Both the position numbers and the translations under genes were made by a program. From Prorocentrum cordatum (lineage: Eukaryota; Sar; Dinophyceae; Prorocentrales; Prorocentraceae), in NCBI GenBank assembly GCA_963575745.1, contig CAUYUJ010004353.1:40001-70822 (forward strand): a DNA stretch of 30,822 bases, given 5' to 3'. Under the pieces are notes generated by a model, which saw nothing but the letters and a program-made list of their open reading frames with translations, searched no databases and had not been told where the DNA came from. Shown in pieces: positions 8,463-17,949 of the stretch; the stretch's first letter is position 1, and every line of letters starts with the position of its first letter.

Positions 8463-8719
8463 GACAGCCGAAGTCCAGCAAAACAGCGTTTAGGTCCAGC
8501 CTTGCCCCCAATCGCACCAAAGGCCCCAAGACAAGCCTGGGAAGCGCGTTCGCCTTTGATGTGGTTTAGTGTCGGGTGTGGATCAACTTCGGGTCTCGCT
8601 TCATGTGGCTCGTGATACAAGCGCTACGCGCACGAGCTAAGAGGGGCAGCATTCAAACACGTGGATGTTCCTCAAACAGTGCTTGCACTTGGGATTCTAA
8701 GTTCTTTTCTCATGAGCTG

Positions 8720-9010
8720 GACGGGGTTGTCGGTCCGGCGCGCTTGTTGTAGCCCGTCGCTGCCCATCGCCGCCGTCCGTCGTTGCGGCTGCTGGGCCTG
8801 GTCGTCGGTCGCCGCGCTTGTTGTCGTCCGTCGCCGCCTATCGTCGCCGTCCGTTGCCGCTGCTAGTGCGCCTGGTTGTCGGTCGCCGCGCTTGTTGTCG
8901 CCCGTCGCCGCGCTCGGTATCGCCCGTCGCCGCCTGTCGCCGCCATCCGGTCGACGCTGCTACCGGGCCTGGTTGTCGGTCGCCGCGCTTGTTTTCGCCC
9001 GTCGCCGCCG
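8720..9010. repeat. GTCGCC-rich tandem repeat, four diverged units
   Basis: The block GGCCTGGTTGTCGGTCGCCG, followed by CGCTTGTTGTCGCCCGTCG, starts near 8722, 8794, 8868 and 8966, so units are about 72-98 bp. The units are filled with CGTCGCCGC words. Not coding-like. Confidence 0.75.
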
Positions 9011-9027
9011 CACCAAATGTACAGCAC

Positions 9028-9064
9028 CACATCGACTGCACAACTCAGATTGCACCACATGGAC
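9028..9064 (-). repeat. short TGTGGTGCAAT-type array
   Basis: Reverse complement words ATGTGGTGCAATCTGAGTTGTGCAGT are the same low-complexity family as the large array at 27300-27595 and a short one at 14926-14960. Confidence 0.65.
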
Positions 9065-9141
9065 TCTCCTTTCTAAATGGGTATTAGGATCTACCCCCCC
9101 TGGAATTAACGGGCCACTTTTTCGTATTGAAATATACATGT

Positions 9142-9340
9142 GATGTTGTCCCATCGTCCACCTAAATATGAGTTCGCACCATTCCAGCCAAGCCCGTAAT
9201 GACCCCCCCCCTCATCCTCTGGAAAAAAGTACTATGCGCGCTCACTCGTTGATCCAAAACCTGCAAGATGCAAGAACCTTCGCAAAAATAAGACGAAGTG
9301 CACACGCGCGCGTCATCTCGCGCGCATTTCGGAATCCCAT
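9142..9340 (+). repeat. dispersed repeat module (CCATCGTCCA..AAATAT..poly-C..hairpin), copy A
   Basis: Order: CATCGTCCACCTAAATATGA, CACCATTCCAGCC, a C run, CATCCTCTG.AAA, ACTATGCGCG, then GACGAAGTGCACACGCGCGC and a CG-rich fold-back. The same order recurs at 9990-10190 and, inverted, at 29735-30235. Confidence 0.75.
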
Positions 9341-9345
9341 CGGCC

Positions 9346-9908
9346 GTTGTTCAACATGCCCGTTAAACTCTGCCAAACGAGCCTCTCTCGCCGCATGTCG
9401 AAATCATTCGAACGTCCTTGCGCGCGTGATGAGAGTGGCACGGACCGTGTCAAATAATACCTTGCGGGCCAGTCTCCCGCGCCAGCCGCGCGCGCATGTC
9501 GAATCCCTTCCAAAATGTTCATCGTCGATGCGAGGACAGCGTCATCGTCGTCGGCCTGATCAGCATCGGCGCCGTCACTGGCCGTGCCGCCGTCGCTGTC
9601 ATCATCGCAACCAGCATCGTTACTAACATCTTCTTGTCTACCGTCGTCGACGTTGCCATGATACCGCGCCCGCCCAAGTCGCCGACTCGCTCTGAAGTGC
9701 CCGTTGGGAAGTGCCCAGCGGTCAGCGCCACCGCGGCCGCGTCGGACGCGCCAAACTAGCTGACCGCCGCTGCGCGCCAGCATGCGCGGGCTAGCGCGGC
9801 CGCAGAGATACACCAGCCAACACCAAGCACTCATCGCAATTGCCGCCGCGTGAGTTTTGCAGACCATGTTGCAGGTGGGTGGGTGGAAAGATTGCGCGAG
9901 TAGTGGAG
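9346..9908 (-). repeat. large dispersed repeat, copy 1 (partner 14301-14891)
   Basis: This 563-bp block is collinear with 14301-14891: shared words include CATGTCGAAATCATTCGAAC-like, CAGCATCGGCGCC, GCCATGATACCG, CAGCGGTCAGCGCCACCG, CTAGCGCGGCCGCAGAGA, and a GGTGGGTGGG..ATTGCGCGAG right end. On the minus strand it holds a stop-free frame (9867 down to 9313). Part of that frame aligns residue for residue with the partner: RYHGNVDD, then an Asp-rich stretch with DGADAD, then WPARYYLTRSVP and SNDFDMR. Whether this is a decayed gene or just a stop-poor repeat is unclear; a hand count of substitutions gives no clear codon-position bias. Confidence 0.75.
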
Positions 9909-9989
9909 TTTACATCTCACCACGAGCTGAACTTATTTTCTTTTCTAAATAGAGAATAGAATCGAACCCCCCCCAGATGATCGATGCGA

Positions 9990-10192
9990 TTCCGCCACAT
10001 CGTCCATCCGAAATATAAATCCGTACCATCCCAGCCGAGCCGGTATCCGCCCCCCCCCCCCCCACCATCCTCTGCAAAATGGACTATGCGCGAACATTCT
10101 GTCATCAGAAATATCAGTTCTCCAAAATCCTTGACACAAATGAGACGAAGTGCACACGCGCGCGCTGGCGCGTGCGCATGCCGAAATCAATA
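9990..10192 (+). repeat. dispersed repeat module, copy B
   Basis: CCACATCGTCCATCCGAAAT, CCATCCCAGCCGAGCCGGTAT, a 17-nt C run, CATCCTCTGCAAAAT, ACTATGCGCG and GACGAAGTGCACACGCGCGC follow the same order as 9142-9340. Confidence 0.8.
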
Positions 10193-10315
10193 AACTAAAA
10201 GCACACATCGTTTTCATTACAATTTGAAAAACCGAGTGTTCAAACAAACAATGAGTTCGCAACACGGAACTTCAAATAAAACTTGCGCGTTTTGTCGAAT
10301 TCTTACGAAAGCTAT

Positions 10316-10535
10316 AGGTTGTTCAACATGCTCATACAATGCTACCAAGCGGGCTTCGCGCGCGCATGCCGAAATTGTTCGAACGCCCTTGCGCGAGTGC
10401 CGTCGCGAGAGTCCGTCTTGCAAAAAATAAGACGAAGTGCACACGCGCGCGTCGTCGCGCGCGCATGCCGACATCCGTCAAAAACCGTCGGTGTTATAAC
10501 GATTTCAAAATTGCGTGTCCAAAAAAATATGTCAG
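10316..10535 (+). repeat. GC-hairpin dispersed repeat unit
   Basis: Contains GTTGTTCAACATG, then CATGCCGAAATTGTTCGAAC, a gap, then GACGAAGTGCACACGCGCGC running into GTCGTCGCGCGCGCATGCCG, GTCAAAAACCGTCGG and CGTGTCCAAAAAAATATG. The CGCGCGCGTCGTCGCGCGCG core is a near-palindrome. The same unit lies inverted at 29663-29795 and 29945-30090. Confidence 0.8.
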
Positions 10536-10689
10536 TTACTCGGCGCGGAGATCCCCATATGTGCAATGGCATGCTTCGGCGGAAGGCACTGTTCTTTTCA
10601 ATATCTGAGTGTCAGCGAATTCGTGTGGAAGACGAAGCCGAGAGAGACGCCGACGATTACGACGATTTTAACTAGTTATTTCCTCTTGT

Positions 10690-10748
10690 TGATCCTGCTC
10701 CTTTTCCTCCTCATTGTCCTCCTCCTCCTCTTGCTCCTTCTTTTCCGT
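10690..10748. repeat. CTCCTTTTCCTCC pyrimidine stretch
   Basis: Degenerate CTCCTCTTGCTCCTTCTT run of about 60 bases immediately before the 152-bp satellite. Confidence 0.7.
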
Positions 10749-10764
10749 TGAACACCCATCAGGG

Positions 10765-12139
10765 CGCCGAAAACTGCTCCGAACGAGAAGGACGTTGAGC
10801 ACCCAAACAGGCAAACCGCTTGAGACATCCCCCAATATGGGTGCGAACGGGCCCATGAGATACCCGCTGGCGGCCCACCCTTGGGAGTGCTGAAACCAGC
10901 GCCTCGCCTGAGACATCCTCAGAAACTGTTCCGAAAGAGAAGGACGTTGAGCACCCAAACGGGCAAACCGCCTGCGACATTCCCCCAATCTGGGCGCGAA
11001 CGGGCCCGAGAGATACCCCCTGGCGCGCCCCCTCTTTGGGAGTGATGCAGCCAGCACCTCGCTTGAGACTCCTTCGGAAACTGCTACGCAAAAAGAAGGC
11101 TGTTGAGCACCCAAACAGGCAAACCGCCTGGGACATCCTCCCAATCTGGGCGCGAACGGGCCCTTGGCGGCCCCCCTTGGGAGTGCTGAAACCAGCGCCT
11201 CGCCTGAGACATCCATTGAAACTACTACGAAAGAGAAGGACGCTGGGCACCCAAACAGGCAAGCCGCTTGAGACATCCTCCCAATCTGGGTGGGAACGGG
11301 CCCGTGAGATACCCCCTGGCGCCCCCGTGTTGAGAGCGTTGAAACCAGCGCTTCGCCTGAGACATCCTCGGAAACTGCTCCGAAAGAGAAGGATGTTGAG
11401 CACCCAAACAGGCAGGCCGATTCAGAGATCACCCCAACCTGGGCGCGAACGGGCCCGTGGGATACCCTCTGACGCCCCCCCCCCTCCCCTGGGAGTGCTG
11501 AAAACGCACCTCGCCTGAGACATTCTCGGAAACTGCTCCGAGAGAGAATCATGTTGAGCACCGAGACAGGCAACCGCTTGAGACATCCCCCCAATCTGGG
11601 CGCGAACGGGCCCGTGACATACCCCTTGGCGACCCCCCCTTGGGAGTGTTGAAACCAGCGCTTCGCCCGAGACATCCTCAGAAACTGCTCCGAAAGAGAA
11701 GGATGTTGAGCACCCAAACAGGCAGGCCGATTCAGAGATCACCCCAACCTGGGCGCGAACGGGCCCGTGGGATACCCTCTGACGCCCCCCCCCCTCCCCT
11801 GGGAGTGCTGAAAACGCACCTCGCCTGAGACATTCTCGGAAACTGCTCCGAGAGAGAATCATGTTGAGCACCGAGACAGGCAACCGCTTGAGACATCCCC
11901 CCCAATCTGGGCGCGAACGGGCCCGTGAGATACCCCTTGGCGCCCCCCTTTGGGAGTGCTGAAACCAGCGCTTCGCCTGAGACATCCTCTGAAACTATTC
12001 CGAAAGAGAAGGCTGTTGAGCACCCAAATAGGCAAACCGCCTGAGACATCCCCCAATATGGGCGCGAACGGGCCCATGAGGTACCCCCTGGCGGCCACCC
12101 CTTGGGAGTGCTGAAACCAGCGCCTCGCCAGAGACATCA
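10765..12139. repeat. ~152-bp tandem satellite, nine units
   Basis: The word AAACTGCTCCGAAAGAGAAGG (or a close variant) recurs at 10771, 10923, 11078, 11219, 11372, 11530, 11682, 11840 and 11992, giving spacings of 152, 155, 141, 153, 158, 152, 158 and 152. Each unit continues with GTTGAGCACCCAAACAGGCA, TGGGCGCGAACGGGCCC and GGGAGTGCTGAAACCAGCGC. The two 310-bp dimers starting at 11372 and 11682 are nearly identical, so a higher-order duplication has occurred. On the minus strand all three frames are almost stop-free, creating several 200-350-residue apparent ORFs; because the unit is not a multiple of three these are not judged to be genes. Confidence 0.95.
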
Positions 12140-12164
12140 TCACAACGTGCGTTTGTGTCCGAGC

Positions 12165-12480
12165 GTGGAAGTGGTGTGACTGAGTCTGAGCGAGGAAGAG
12201 CGAGGCAGAGATTGAGTGAGTCTCAGTGTGAGTGAGTCTGGGTGTGAGTGTGTCAGAGTATGGGTCTGATTGAGTGTGAGTGTGTGCGTGAGTGACCTGA
12301 GTATGATTAACCTTGAGCCTGAGAAGCGACTCGAAGCGCGAGTCATTCTGTATATGAGTGATCACGAGCATGAGAAAACTAAGTATCAGTACTCTCAGGG
12401 GGAGAGCATCTGAGTATGAGTGAGTCTGAATAGAAGTGAGTCTGCATGTTGGTGAGTCAGAGAATGATGATCTGAGGGTG
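12165..12480. repeat. degenerate GAGTGTGAGTGAGTCT repeat
   Basis: GT/GA-rich words TGAGTGTGAG and GAGTCTGAG repeat irregularly over about 300 bases. It is not a clean telomere-type array and not coding-like. Confidence 0.75.
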
Positions 12481-12699
12481 GGAGCTGTGTTCTCGTTCTC
12501 CGCGTGGTCAAAGTAATTCTTCACTGCGTGGAGCTCCCCATATGTGCATCTATTGGCATGGACCTGTCCGCCGTGAGTGTCTAGGCGCAAGAGTTTTCGA
12601 ATGTAAGTGGGCTGGAATTGTGACGGCGTGGTCATGAACCCAACTGCGAATGAATTGGAGTGTGAATGGGTCTCAGTATTACGAGCGCGTCTCTGCGCA

Positions 12700-12796
12700 T
12701 GAGCCTGGGGCCCCCTAGGGCCTCCTGAAACCTCCTGGGGCTTCCAGGGTCTTCCAGGAGCCTCGGGGCCTCCTGGAGCCTCCTGGGACCTCCTAG
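12700..12796. repeat. GGCCTCCTGGG ~11-bp array, part 1
   Basis: Words CCTCCTGGGGCTTCCAGGG, GCCTCCTGGAGCCTCCTGGG recur at about 11 bp; the same array resumes at 13065. Confidence 0.75.
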
Positions 12797-13062
12797 GGAG
12801 GAATCGTGCCCCAGGAGAGGCCCAATATATAGGAACAGACGTACATAAACATTGCGGATCGGAGCCGCAGGAGAAGGACAATCTATAGGAACACACCAGG
12901 GGAGGCCCAATCTATAGGAACATACGTAAAACGTTTAGGATTGTATACACAGGAGAAGGACAATATATATATATAGAAACATACGAATAACATCAAGGAT
13001 TCGTGCTCCAGGTGAGGCTCACTCTATAGCAGCATACGTAAAACACATGGGATTGGAGCCAT
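12797..13062. repeat. ~65-75-bp tandem repeat, about four units
   Basis: Unit words: AGGAGA(A)GG, CCCAATCTATAGGAACATAC, GTAAAAC, and GGATTG.AGCC. It interrupts the 11-bp GGCCTCCTGGG array, which flanks it on both sides. Confidence 0.75.
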
Positions 13063-13064
13063 TC

Positions 13065-13290
13065 CTGTTGCCTTTTTGGGGCCTCCTGCTCCTGGGGCCT
13101 CTCGGGGCCTCCTGTTGCCGTCTGGGGCCTCCTGAGGCCTCGTGGAGCTTCTTGGGGCCTCCTGGAGCCTCTTGGGACATCCTGTGGCCTCTTGAATCTT
13201 CCTGTGGCCTCCTGATGCCTCCTGGGACCTCATGTGGCCTCCTGGGCTTCCTGGAGCCTGCTGGAGTCTCCTGTGGCATCCTGGGGAGAA
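13065..13290. repeat. GGCCTCCTGGG ~11-bp array, part 2
   Basis: GGGGCCTCCTGAGGCCTCGTGG-like words repeat for about 225 bases with an 11-bp period. Followed at 13295-13445 by a diverged fragment of the 152-bp satellite (ACAGGCAAACCGGTCGTGACATCC). Confidence 0.75.
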
Positions 13291-13499
13291 TATGTGCCCA
13301 CAAATCTGGCCACCAAAACAGGCAAACCGGTCGTGACATCCTCAAAATTTGGCCCCCCTGGGGGCGAAAATGAGCGCCTTGCTCGAGACATCCTCCAAAT
13401 CTGTTCCGACAGCGGAGGGGGGCTCCCGCCTGAGACTTCCTCGCGATTCATTCACGGACGAAGCTCCCTTTTGGTCGATAAACATGATGGGACGGTGAC

Positions 13500-14030
13500 A
13501 GTGATAAATGTGAGATGATGGTGATGGTGATGGTGAGTGATGATGAGTTGATGAAGGGGATGGTGAGTGATTCTGATAAAAACAGTGATGATGTTGGACG
13601 GTGAAGATGGTGAGTGATGAGGATGATGATGACGATTATGTCGGATGGTTTATGATGGTGATGGTGATGCTGATGTCTCAATGATGAAGGTCATGATGCT
13701 GATGGTGATAGTGGTGAGTGTGCAAGCGAATGTGAGCGACGTTGGTGCTGGTCATAGTGATGGTGATGTGAAGGAGCGAATGTGGGATGATGACGCGGTT
13801 CATGACGATAATACGATAACGGACGATGCCATGATGATTATAAGTGAGTGGGTGATGAGCGGATGTGAATGCGTGAGTGAGAGTGAGTGTGAATGGTTGA
13901 TGGTGGCGGTGATTGCCGATGATCATGATGGGACCATGACATGTTAATGAACGAGTGAGTGATGAATAAATGAGCGAGAGAGCGAGCGGGCGATCATGAT
14001 GATCGGTGATCATGATGGGATGATGATGAC
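13500..14030. repeat. degenerate GATGGT/GATGAT repeat, about 530 bp
   Basis: Irregular GATGATGGTGATGGTGAGTG words with TGAGTGAG interruptions. It is rich in ATG and GTG on one strand, so short open frames are expected by chance. Confidence 0.85.
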
Positions 14031-14300
14031 AGGGGGAACGGGGTGAGGTGTAAGGTGAGGTTCATGCGCGGCGGTGTGCAGAGAAAACAAGAGCCCCACT
14101 TAGGATGTGGGGAAAAAGACCACCCGAGCGCGTCTTCGTGCGCAGATGCCGATAGTAGGTCTGCCAGCTCTTCAAAGAGTATGTGTCGTAAGGATATCAA
14201 GGTCAACTTTCTCGAAACGCATTGGAATAAAAGGTTTCAGCATGACGTTTCACCGAAATTTGCGCGCGCGTTCTTGAAGATTCATGCGTCACCCTTGGGC

Positions 14301-14891
14301 ACGTACAACATGTTCATCACATGCGACCAAGTAGGCACCTCGCGCGCGCGCATGCCGAAATCATTCGAACAACCTTGCGCGTTTGCTGTGGGGACGCTCC
14401 CTGTCAAATGATACCATGCGAGCCACTCTCCCTCGTCAGCCGCGACCGCACGCCGAGACTCTTCCAAAACCTTCATCACCGACACGTGGACACCATCATC
14501 GTCAACGGCGAAATCAGCATCGGCGCCATCTTTGGCCTTGCCGTCGTCGCCTTCATCGTCGTCACCAGCATCGCTACTATCATGGTCGTGTGTGCCAGTG
14601 TCGACGTCGCCATGATACCGAGCCCGAACGAGTCACCTACTCGCACTGAGGTGCCCGCGCATTAGCGCGGCCTGCGCGACGCGCTTGGAAGCCCCCAGCG
14701 GTCAGCGCCACCGTGGCCGCGTCGATCGCGCCTGCCTAGCTGGCCGCTGTGCGCGCGAGCCTGCGTGCGCTAGCGCGGCCGCAGAGAGGTGCCAGCCAGC
14801 GCCAAGCAGTCATCGTAATCGCCGCCGCATGTGCTGTGCAAACCACGTTGCGGGTGGGTGGGTGGGTGGGAGGATTGCGCGAGCAGTGGAG
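14301..14891 (-). repeat. large dispersed repeat, copy 2 (partner 9346-9908)
   Basis: Collinear with copy 1 from ACAACATGTTCATC to the GGGTGGGTGGG..GGATTGCGCGAG right end. The minus-strand frame gives RYHGDVDTG, then an Asp-rich segment with DGADADFAVDDD, then WYHLTGSVP and SNDFGMR, matching copy 1 in order. An in-frame TGA lies just upstream of RYHG, so copy 2 cannot encode the longer N-terminal part open in copy 1. Confidence 0.75.
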
Positions 14892-14925
14892 ATGAGAAAT
14901 CATGGCGAACAAAATCTAATTTGCG

Positions 14926-14960
14926 CCATTTCGATTGCACAACATAGACTGCACCTCATT
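14926..14960 (-). repeat. short TGTGGTGCAAT-type array
   Basis: Reverse complement reads AGGTGCAGTCTATGTTGTGC; same word family as 9028-9064 and 27300-27595. It follows the large repeat at both places in intron 2. Confidence 0.55.
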
Positions 14961-15129
14961 GGGCGCTAGAAACATGCTCGCCGTCCGCGCTGCCTGACAT
15001 TGCTACGTTTCCTAAGAATAGAACATGTTTGATCTTCGTCACATGTGGAAGCCATGTCGAGGCGACGCCAGCGTCTAAGGTTTTGCAGGCGGAGGTCATC
15101 ACACAAGGTTTCTGTGACAAGCTGTTTTG

Positions 15130-15480
15130 ATGGGAGTATGGGACTCTTGATGAAGAACGGGGTTCTCGAAGGGTTGGTGCGGTCTGGTGCGGCCACCGCG
15201 GAGGATCGCACGCGGCATTGGCGGGACTGCTGGAGTGGAAAAGGTACGATCCTTGATAGATAACGGGGCATTATGATGGCTGACGCTTTCTGGCACGTCC
15301 TCCCTGCAGGGGCAAAAGGTACCGGTAGGACTGGTGGAGTGGAAAGGGTTCTGTGTTTGATAAACGTCCAGCTGCTCCAATGGCTGGCCCGGTTTGGCGC
15401 GGCCCCCTTTGAGGGGCGAGCGGTGCCGAGGTACTGGGTGGGAGGCACGCGGCATAATTGCGTTGAGTGCACAAGCGCTC
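15130..15480. repeat. diverged ~105-bp tandem repeat, about three units
   Basis: ACTGCTGGAGTGGAAAAGGT (15226) and ACTGGTGGAGTGGAAAGGGT (15331) are about 105 bp apart, and each is followed by TTGATA and a GGTGCGGTCTGG/GGCCCGGTTTGG-type block. A weaker unit starts near 15130. Confidence 0.6.
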
Positions 15481-16049
15481 GGCGTGGCAGTAGGGAGGCA
15501 CCCCAGGCGTTCCACGCGGATTCGTGCAGCACAGATGCATGGATGCCAGGAGGGGGTGGGGCTCGTGCAGTGGCCCGGTTGGAGGAGGAGGAGGAGGAGG
15601 AAGAAGAAAGTGAGGAGGAGCGGGAGATGATCTGAGGAAGAAGAACCTTACGCAGGATTTGGGGAATTGCCAGTAAGACCATGCCTTCGGATTTTGAAGT
15701 CCATGCAAGACCGAATTGGCACCCGCATCAGCACATGTCGTTGCGCGAATGCCGCTGCGTCTACGCGTGCGTCTATGTGCGAACCACCCTGCGTGGCTAG
15801 GCGAAGCCGTGAGGCCTTGCGACGTGGGGAAAGGAGAGGGATAAAACCCTTCCCACAAGAGGAAGAAGGGGGATGGAAGAGCTGATACCCCAAAGAGCTG
15901 ATGGCGTTTGCAATTCCAGGGCAGAATATGTCAAATGATGGTTCCTCGTCCATGTGATGGACAGTAACTAGGGTTTCCCCCTCTTGATGCCCAATGAGCC
16001 CACTAGGCAGAGGGATCAGGATTGGGGCCCCATGCTTCCTCTGGGAAAG

Positions 16050-16511
16050 GGGAAGCGGTTCCGCGCTGCCAACCATCGCTACATCGGCTCCTGGTACGGT
16101 AACGCGAGCCTCGACGAGATGAAGTCAGAGTTGTTTCACAACGGCCCTTTTGTCGTTGGCATCGAGCCTGCGGAAGACTTTATGTTCTACTCCGAGGGCA
16201 TATACAAATCTGCAGCCTCTGCGAAAGCACCGAGTGCAGGCCAAGAGTGGGAGCAAGTGGACCACGCCGTTCTGGTAGTGGGCTGGGGCGTGGAGAACGG
16301 TCAGAAGTACTGGAGGGTTCAGAATAGTTGGGGACCAGATTGGGGCGAGGACGGCTTCTTCCGCATCGCAATGGGCACGAACGAGGCAGGGATTGAGTCC
16401 ATCCCCGAGGTTGCCGAGGTCATCGAGGACGAGCAGTCCGGTGCCCAGGTCGAGGCATTCTTCGCCCAAGTCTCTGCCGCCATTGCTAAGCCAAAAGCAG
16501 CCGCCAGGTGA
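16050..16511 (+). CDS. cathepsin C-like cysteine protease, last exon with His and Asn
   Basis: The exon reads GKRFRAANHRYIGSWYGNAS, then LDEMKSELFHNGPFVVGIEP and FMFYSEGIYKS, which follows the cathepsin C pattern YVGGFYGG..EALM..EL..HGP..V.FE..DDF..Y..GIY. The catalytic His is in DHAVLVVGWG (codon 16263-16265) and the Asn in QNSWGPDWGEDGFFRI (codon 16323-16325). GTNEAGIESI matches the family's GTDEC.IES with Cys changed to Ala-Gly. TGA is at 16509-16511 after an AKPKAAAR tail; the tail is longer than the animal enzyme's end and Ala-rich. The three exons encode about 249 residues, the size of the mature papain-like domain, with all catalytic residues intact. An ATG upstream at 15984 is in frame but probably intronic. 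Confidence 0.9.
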   Translation, partial: GKRFRAANHRYIGSWYGNASLDEMKSELFHNGPFVVGIEPAEDFMFYSEGIYKSAASAKAPSAGQEWEQVDHAVLVVGWGVENGQKYWRVQNSWGPDWGEDGFFRIAMGTNEAGIESIPEVAEVIEDEQSGAQVEAFFAQVSAAIAKPKAAAR

Positions 16512-16960
16512 TTGCGCACCACGGACTTCCAGCCAGTGCAAAGAACGCCCAGCTGCGTCTCTCGCTCGCCATTAGTTGCGAGGGTGACGCGCTCTACGGC
16601 TTTCAGCCGGTGCAATATCAATTCGATTGCAATTCGATATTACGATACTCGATATTTCGATACCCCTGGCTTGTCTCGAAAGGAGAGACTGACGCGCCCT
16701 GCAAGCAGGTGATCCAGCGCCGCGCTAGGCAGCAGATAAGCGCAGGCAAAGGTAGACTGCACTAGATTTCTGCGGTACGCCGAGCGGGAAGGCCCTGCCT
16801 GGAGGGCGCAAGACATGAACCAATGGATTTGCGTTGGAAAGCCCAGATGTTGTCAAGAGGCTAAAAGTCGGTGATGAGCGCCTTATTTTTAAGTCGGGCA
16901 CGTCCCTCTACAGAAGGAGTATATTCAAAAAAAGTATGGGGACGATCTGTTCATTATGTT
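16512..16960 (+). other. probable 3' UTR / downstream flank
   Basis: No further coding similarity follows the stop. A TCAATTCGATTGCAATTCGATATTACG stretch with repeated CGAT words lies at about 16617-16665. TTCCAGCCAGTGCAAAG (16529) and TTTCAGCCGGTGCAATA (16602) are a loose direct repeat. No poly(A) signal can be assigned with confidence. Confidence 0.4.
16859..16895. repeat. direct repeat, copies at 16859 and 17031
   Basis: GGCTAAAAGTCGGTGATGAG then CGCCTTATTTTT recurs as GGCTGAAAGTCGGTGATGAG then CGCCTTATATTT at 17031-17062, 172 bp apart. Confidence 0.85.
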
Positions 16961-17217
16961 TCTACTATTTGTGAGCATGTTTGACTATTTTTCGTTTTTC
17001 GTCAAATGGGTGGACACGCCCGACCTAAGGCTGAAAGTCGGTGATGAGCGCCTTATATTTGTTTGGCATGCGGCTTCTTTGCGCAGGCCTGGGCGCAGCG
17101 CGAGTGCGCGCGACATTTGTTGGGCACGCCTCCCTTCGCGTCTCCCCTCCCACCCCTTCTCTGCCTAGCCCTCCCCCCCCTCCGCTAGCCCCTCTGGACC
17201 TCCCCCTGCCCGGCCTC

Positions 17218-17350
17218 CTCTCCTCCTCCTCTTCCTTCTCTTCCCCCTCCTCTCCCTCCTCCTCCTCCTCCCCTCCTCCTCCTCCTCCTCCTCCTCCTCC
17301 TCCTCCTCCTCCTCCTCCTCCTCCTCCTCCTCCTCCTCCTCCTATTCCTC
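17218..17350. repeat. TCC tract
   Basis: CTCC/TCC repeats, clean from about 17272 to 17342. Pyrimidine strand is the same as the protease coding strand. Confidence 0.95.
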
Positions 17351-17949
17351 CTCTCCTCCTACCCCGCCTCATCATTCCTTTCTTCCCTGCGCGAGGGGGG
17401 GGGGGTCCGAAAGCACCCGGGGGGCAATCACGCCCGACTTGGACAGCGGAGGCAGCCACTGGAGGGCAGAAAAAAGCCAGACTGCAGCAGCGCAGAACCG
17501 CCTGCAGGACCTTCCCGCATCCCATTTGCACGGGTGAGCTGGACGTGCACGTGCAGAGAGTTGTGCGGCACGGGGCAACCCACACCGCAGGCACAGCGGG
17601 CCAGCAAGCAGCAAGTGCGTAAGAAACGGCATCCGCTCACCCGAGTCCTCAGGCAAAGGAGTTTGTTGCACGGGCAGAGTCCCAGGTCTCCCCAGTCACC
17701 TGTCGGATGCGGAGCAGCCCCGACTCGCCTGAAGCCATACCCTGGCGATCTCCTGGAGGCCCGTCCAGGAGACGGGACTCGGCAAAGCCCGCCCCGCGGG
17801 GCCAGCCTCGTCCCTCCACCGGTCGCCTTCTCCCCACCTGCGCGATGCTCGGAGGTGCCGGCTGGCCGCGCGGCAGGCGGCTGGCTTTGCCGCGCCCCGA
17901 GCGCCGGGCGCAGCCCTGCGGCCATGCGAGCATTTGCCGCTCCGGGACC

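Larger units (their letters stand above)
6686..16049 (+). other. intron 2 of the protease gene, about 9.36 kb
   Basis: Donor GTCAGG follows CTGAAG; acceptor is GGGAAAG|GGG at 16048-16049 (an AG at 16054-16055 is an in-phase alternative). Both flanking exons are phase 0, and the joined protein (..DLSSLK then GKRFRAANHRYIG) follows the family without a gap. The intron holds nearly all the dispersed repeats, satellites and a spliced-leader relic described separately. That this is a single intron, and not two gene fragments, is inferred from that perfect continuity. Confidence 0.6.

Noticed and set aside
9955-9975. tRNA T-arm-like word (AGAATCGAACCCC)
   Set aside because: No matching acceptor stem or anticodon arm could be built around it.
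10668-11717. 349-residue minus-strand frame with repeated GPFAPRLG-like motifs as a repeat protein gene
   Set aside because: It runs through the 152-bp satellite whose unit is not a multiple of three, so the protein repeats change frame unit by unit. Kept only as a stop-depletion observation.
12165-12480. Interstitial telomere repeat
   Set aside because: GT/GA words are irregular and do not match the TTTAGGG-type telomere repeat.
15984-16049. ATG at 15984 as the start of a stand-alone protease gene
   Set aside because: It would lack the catalytic Cys; the family match begins only at about 16050 and the exon at 6506-6685 joins it in phase.
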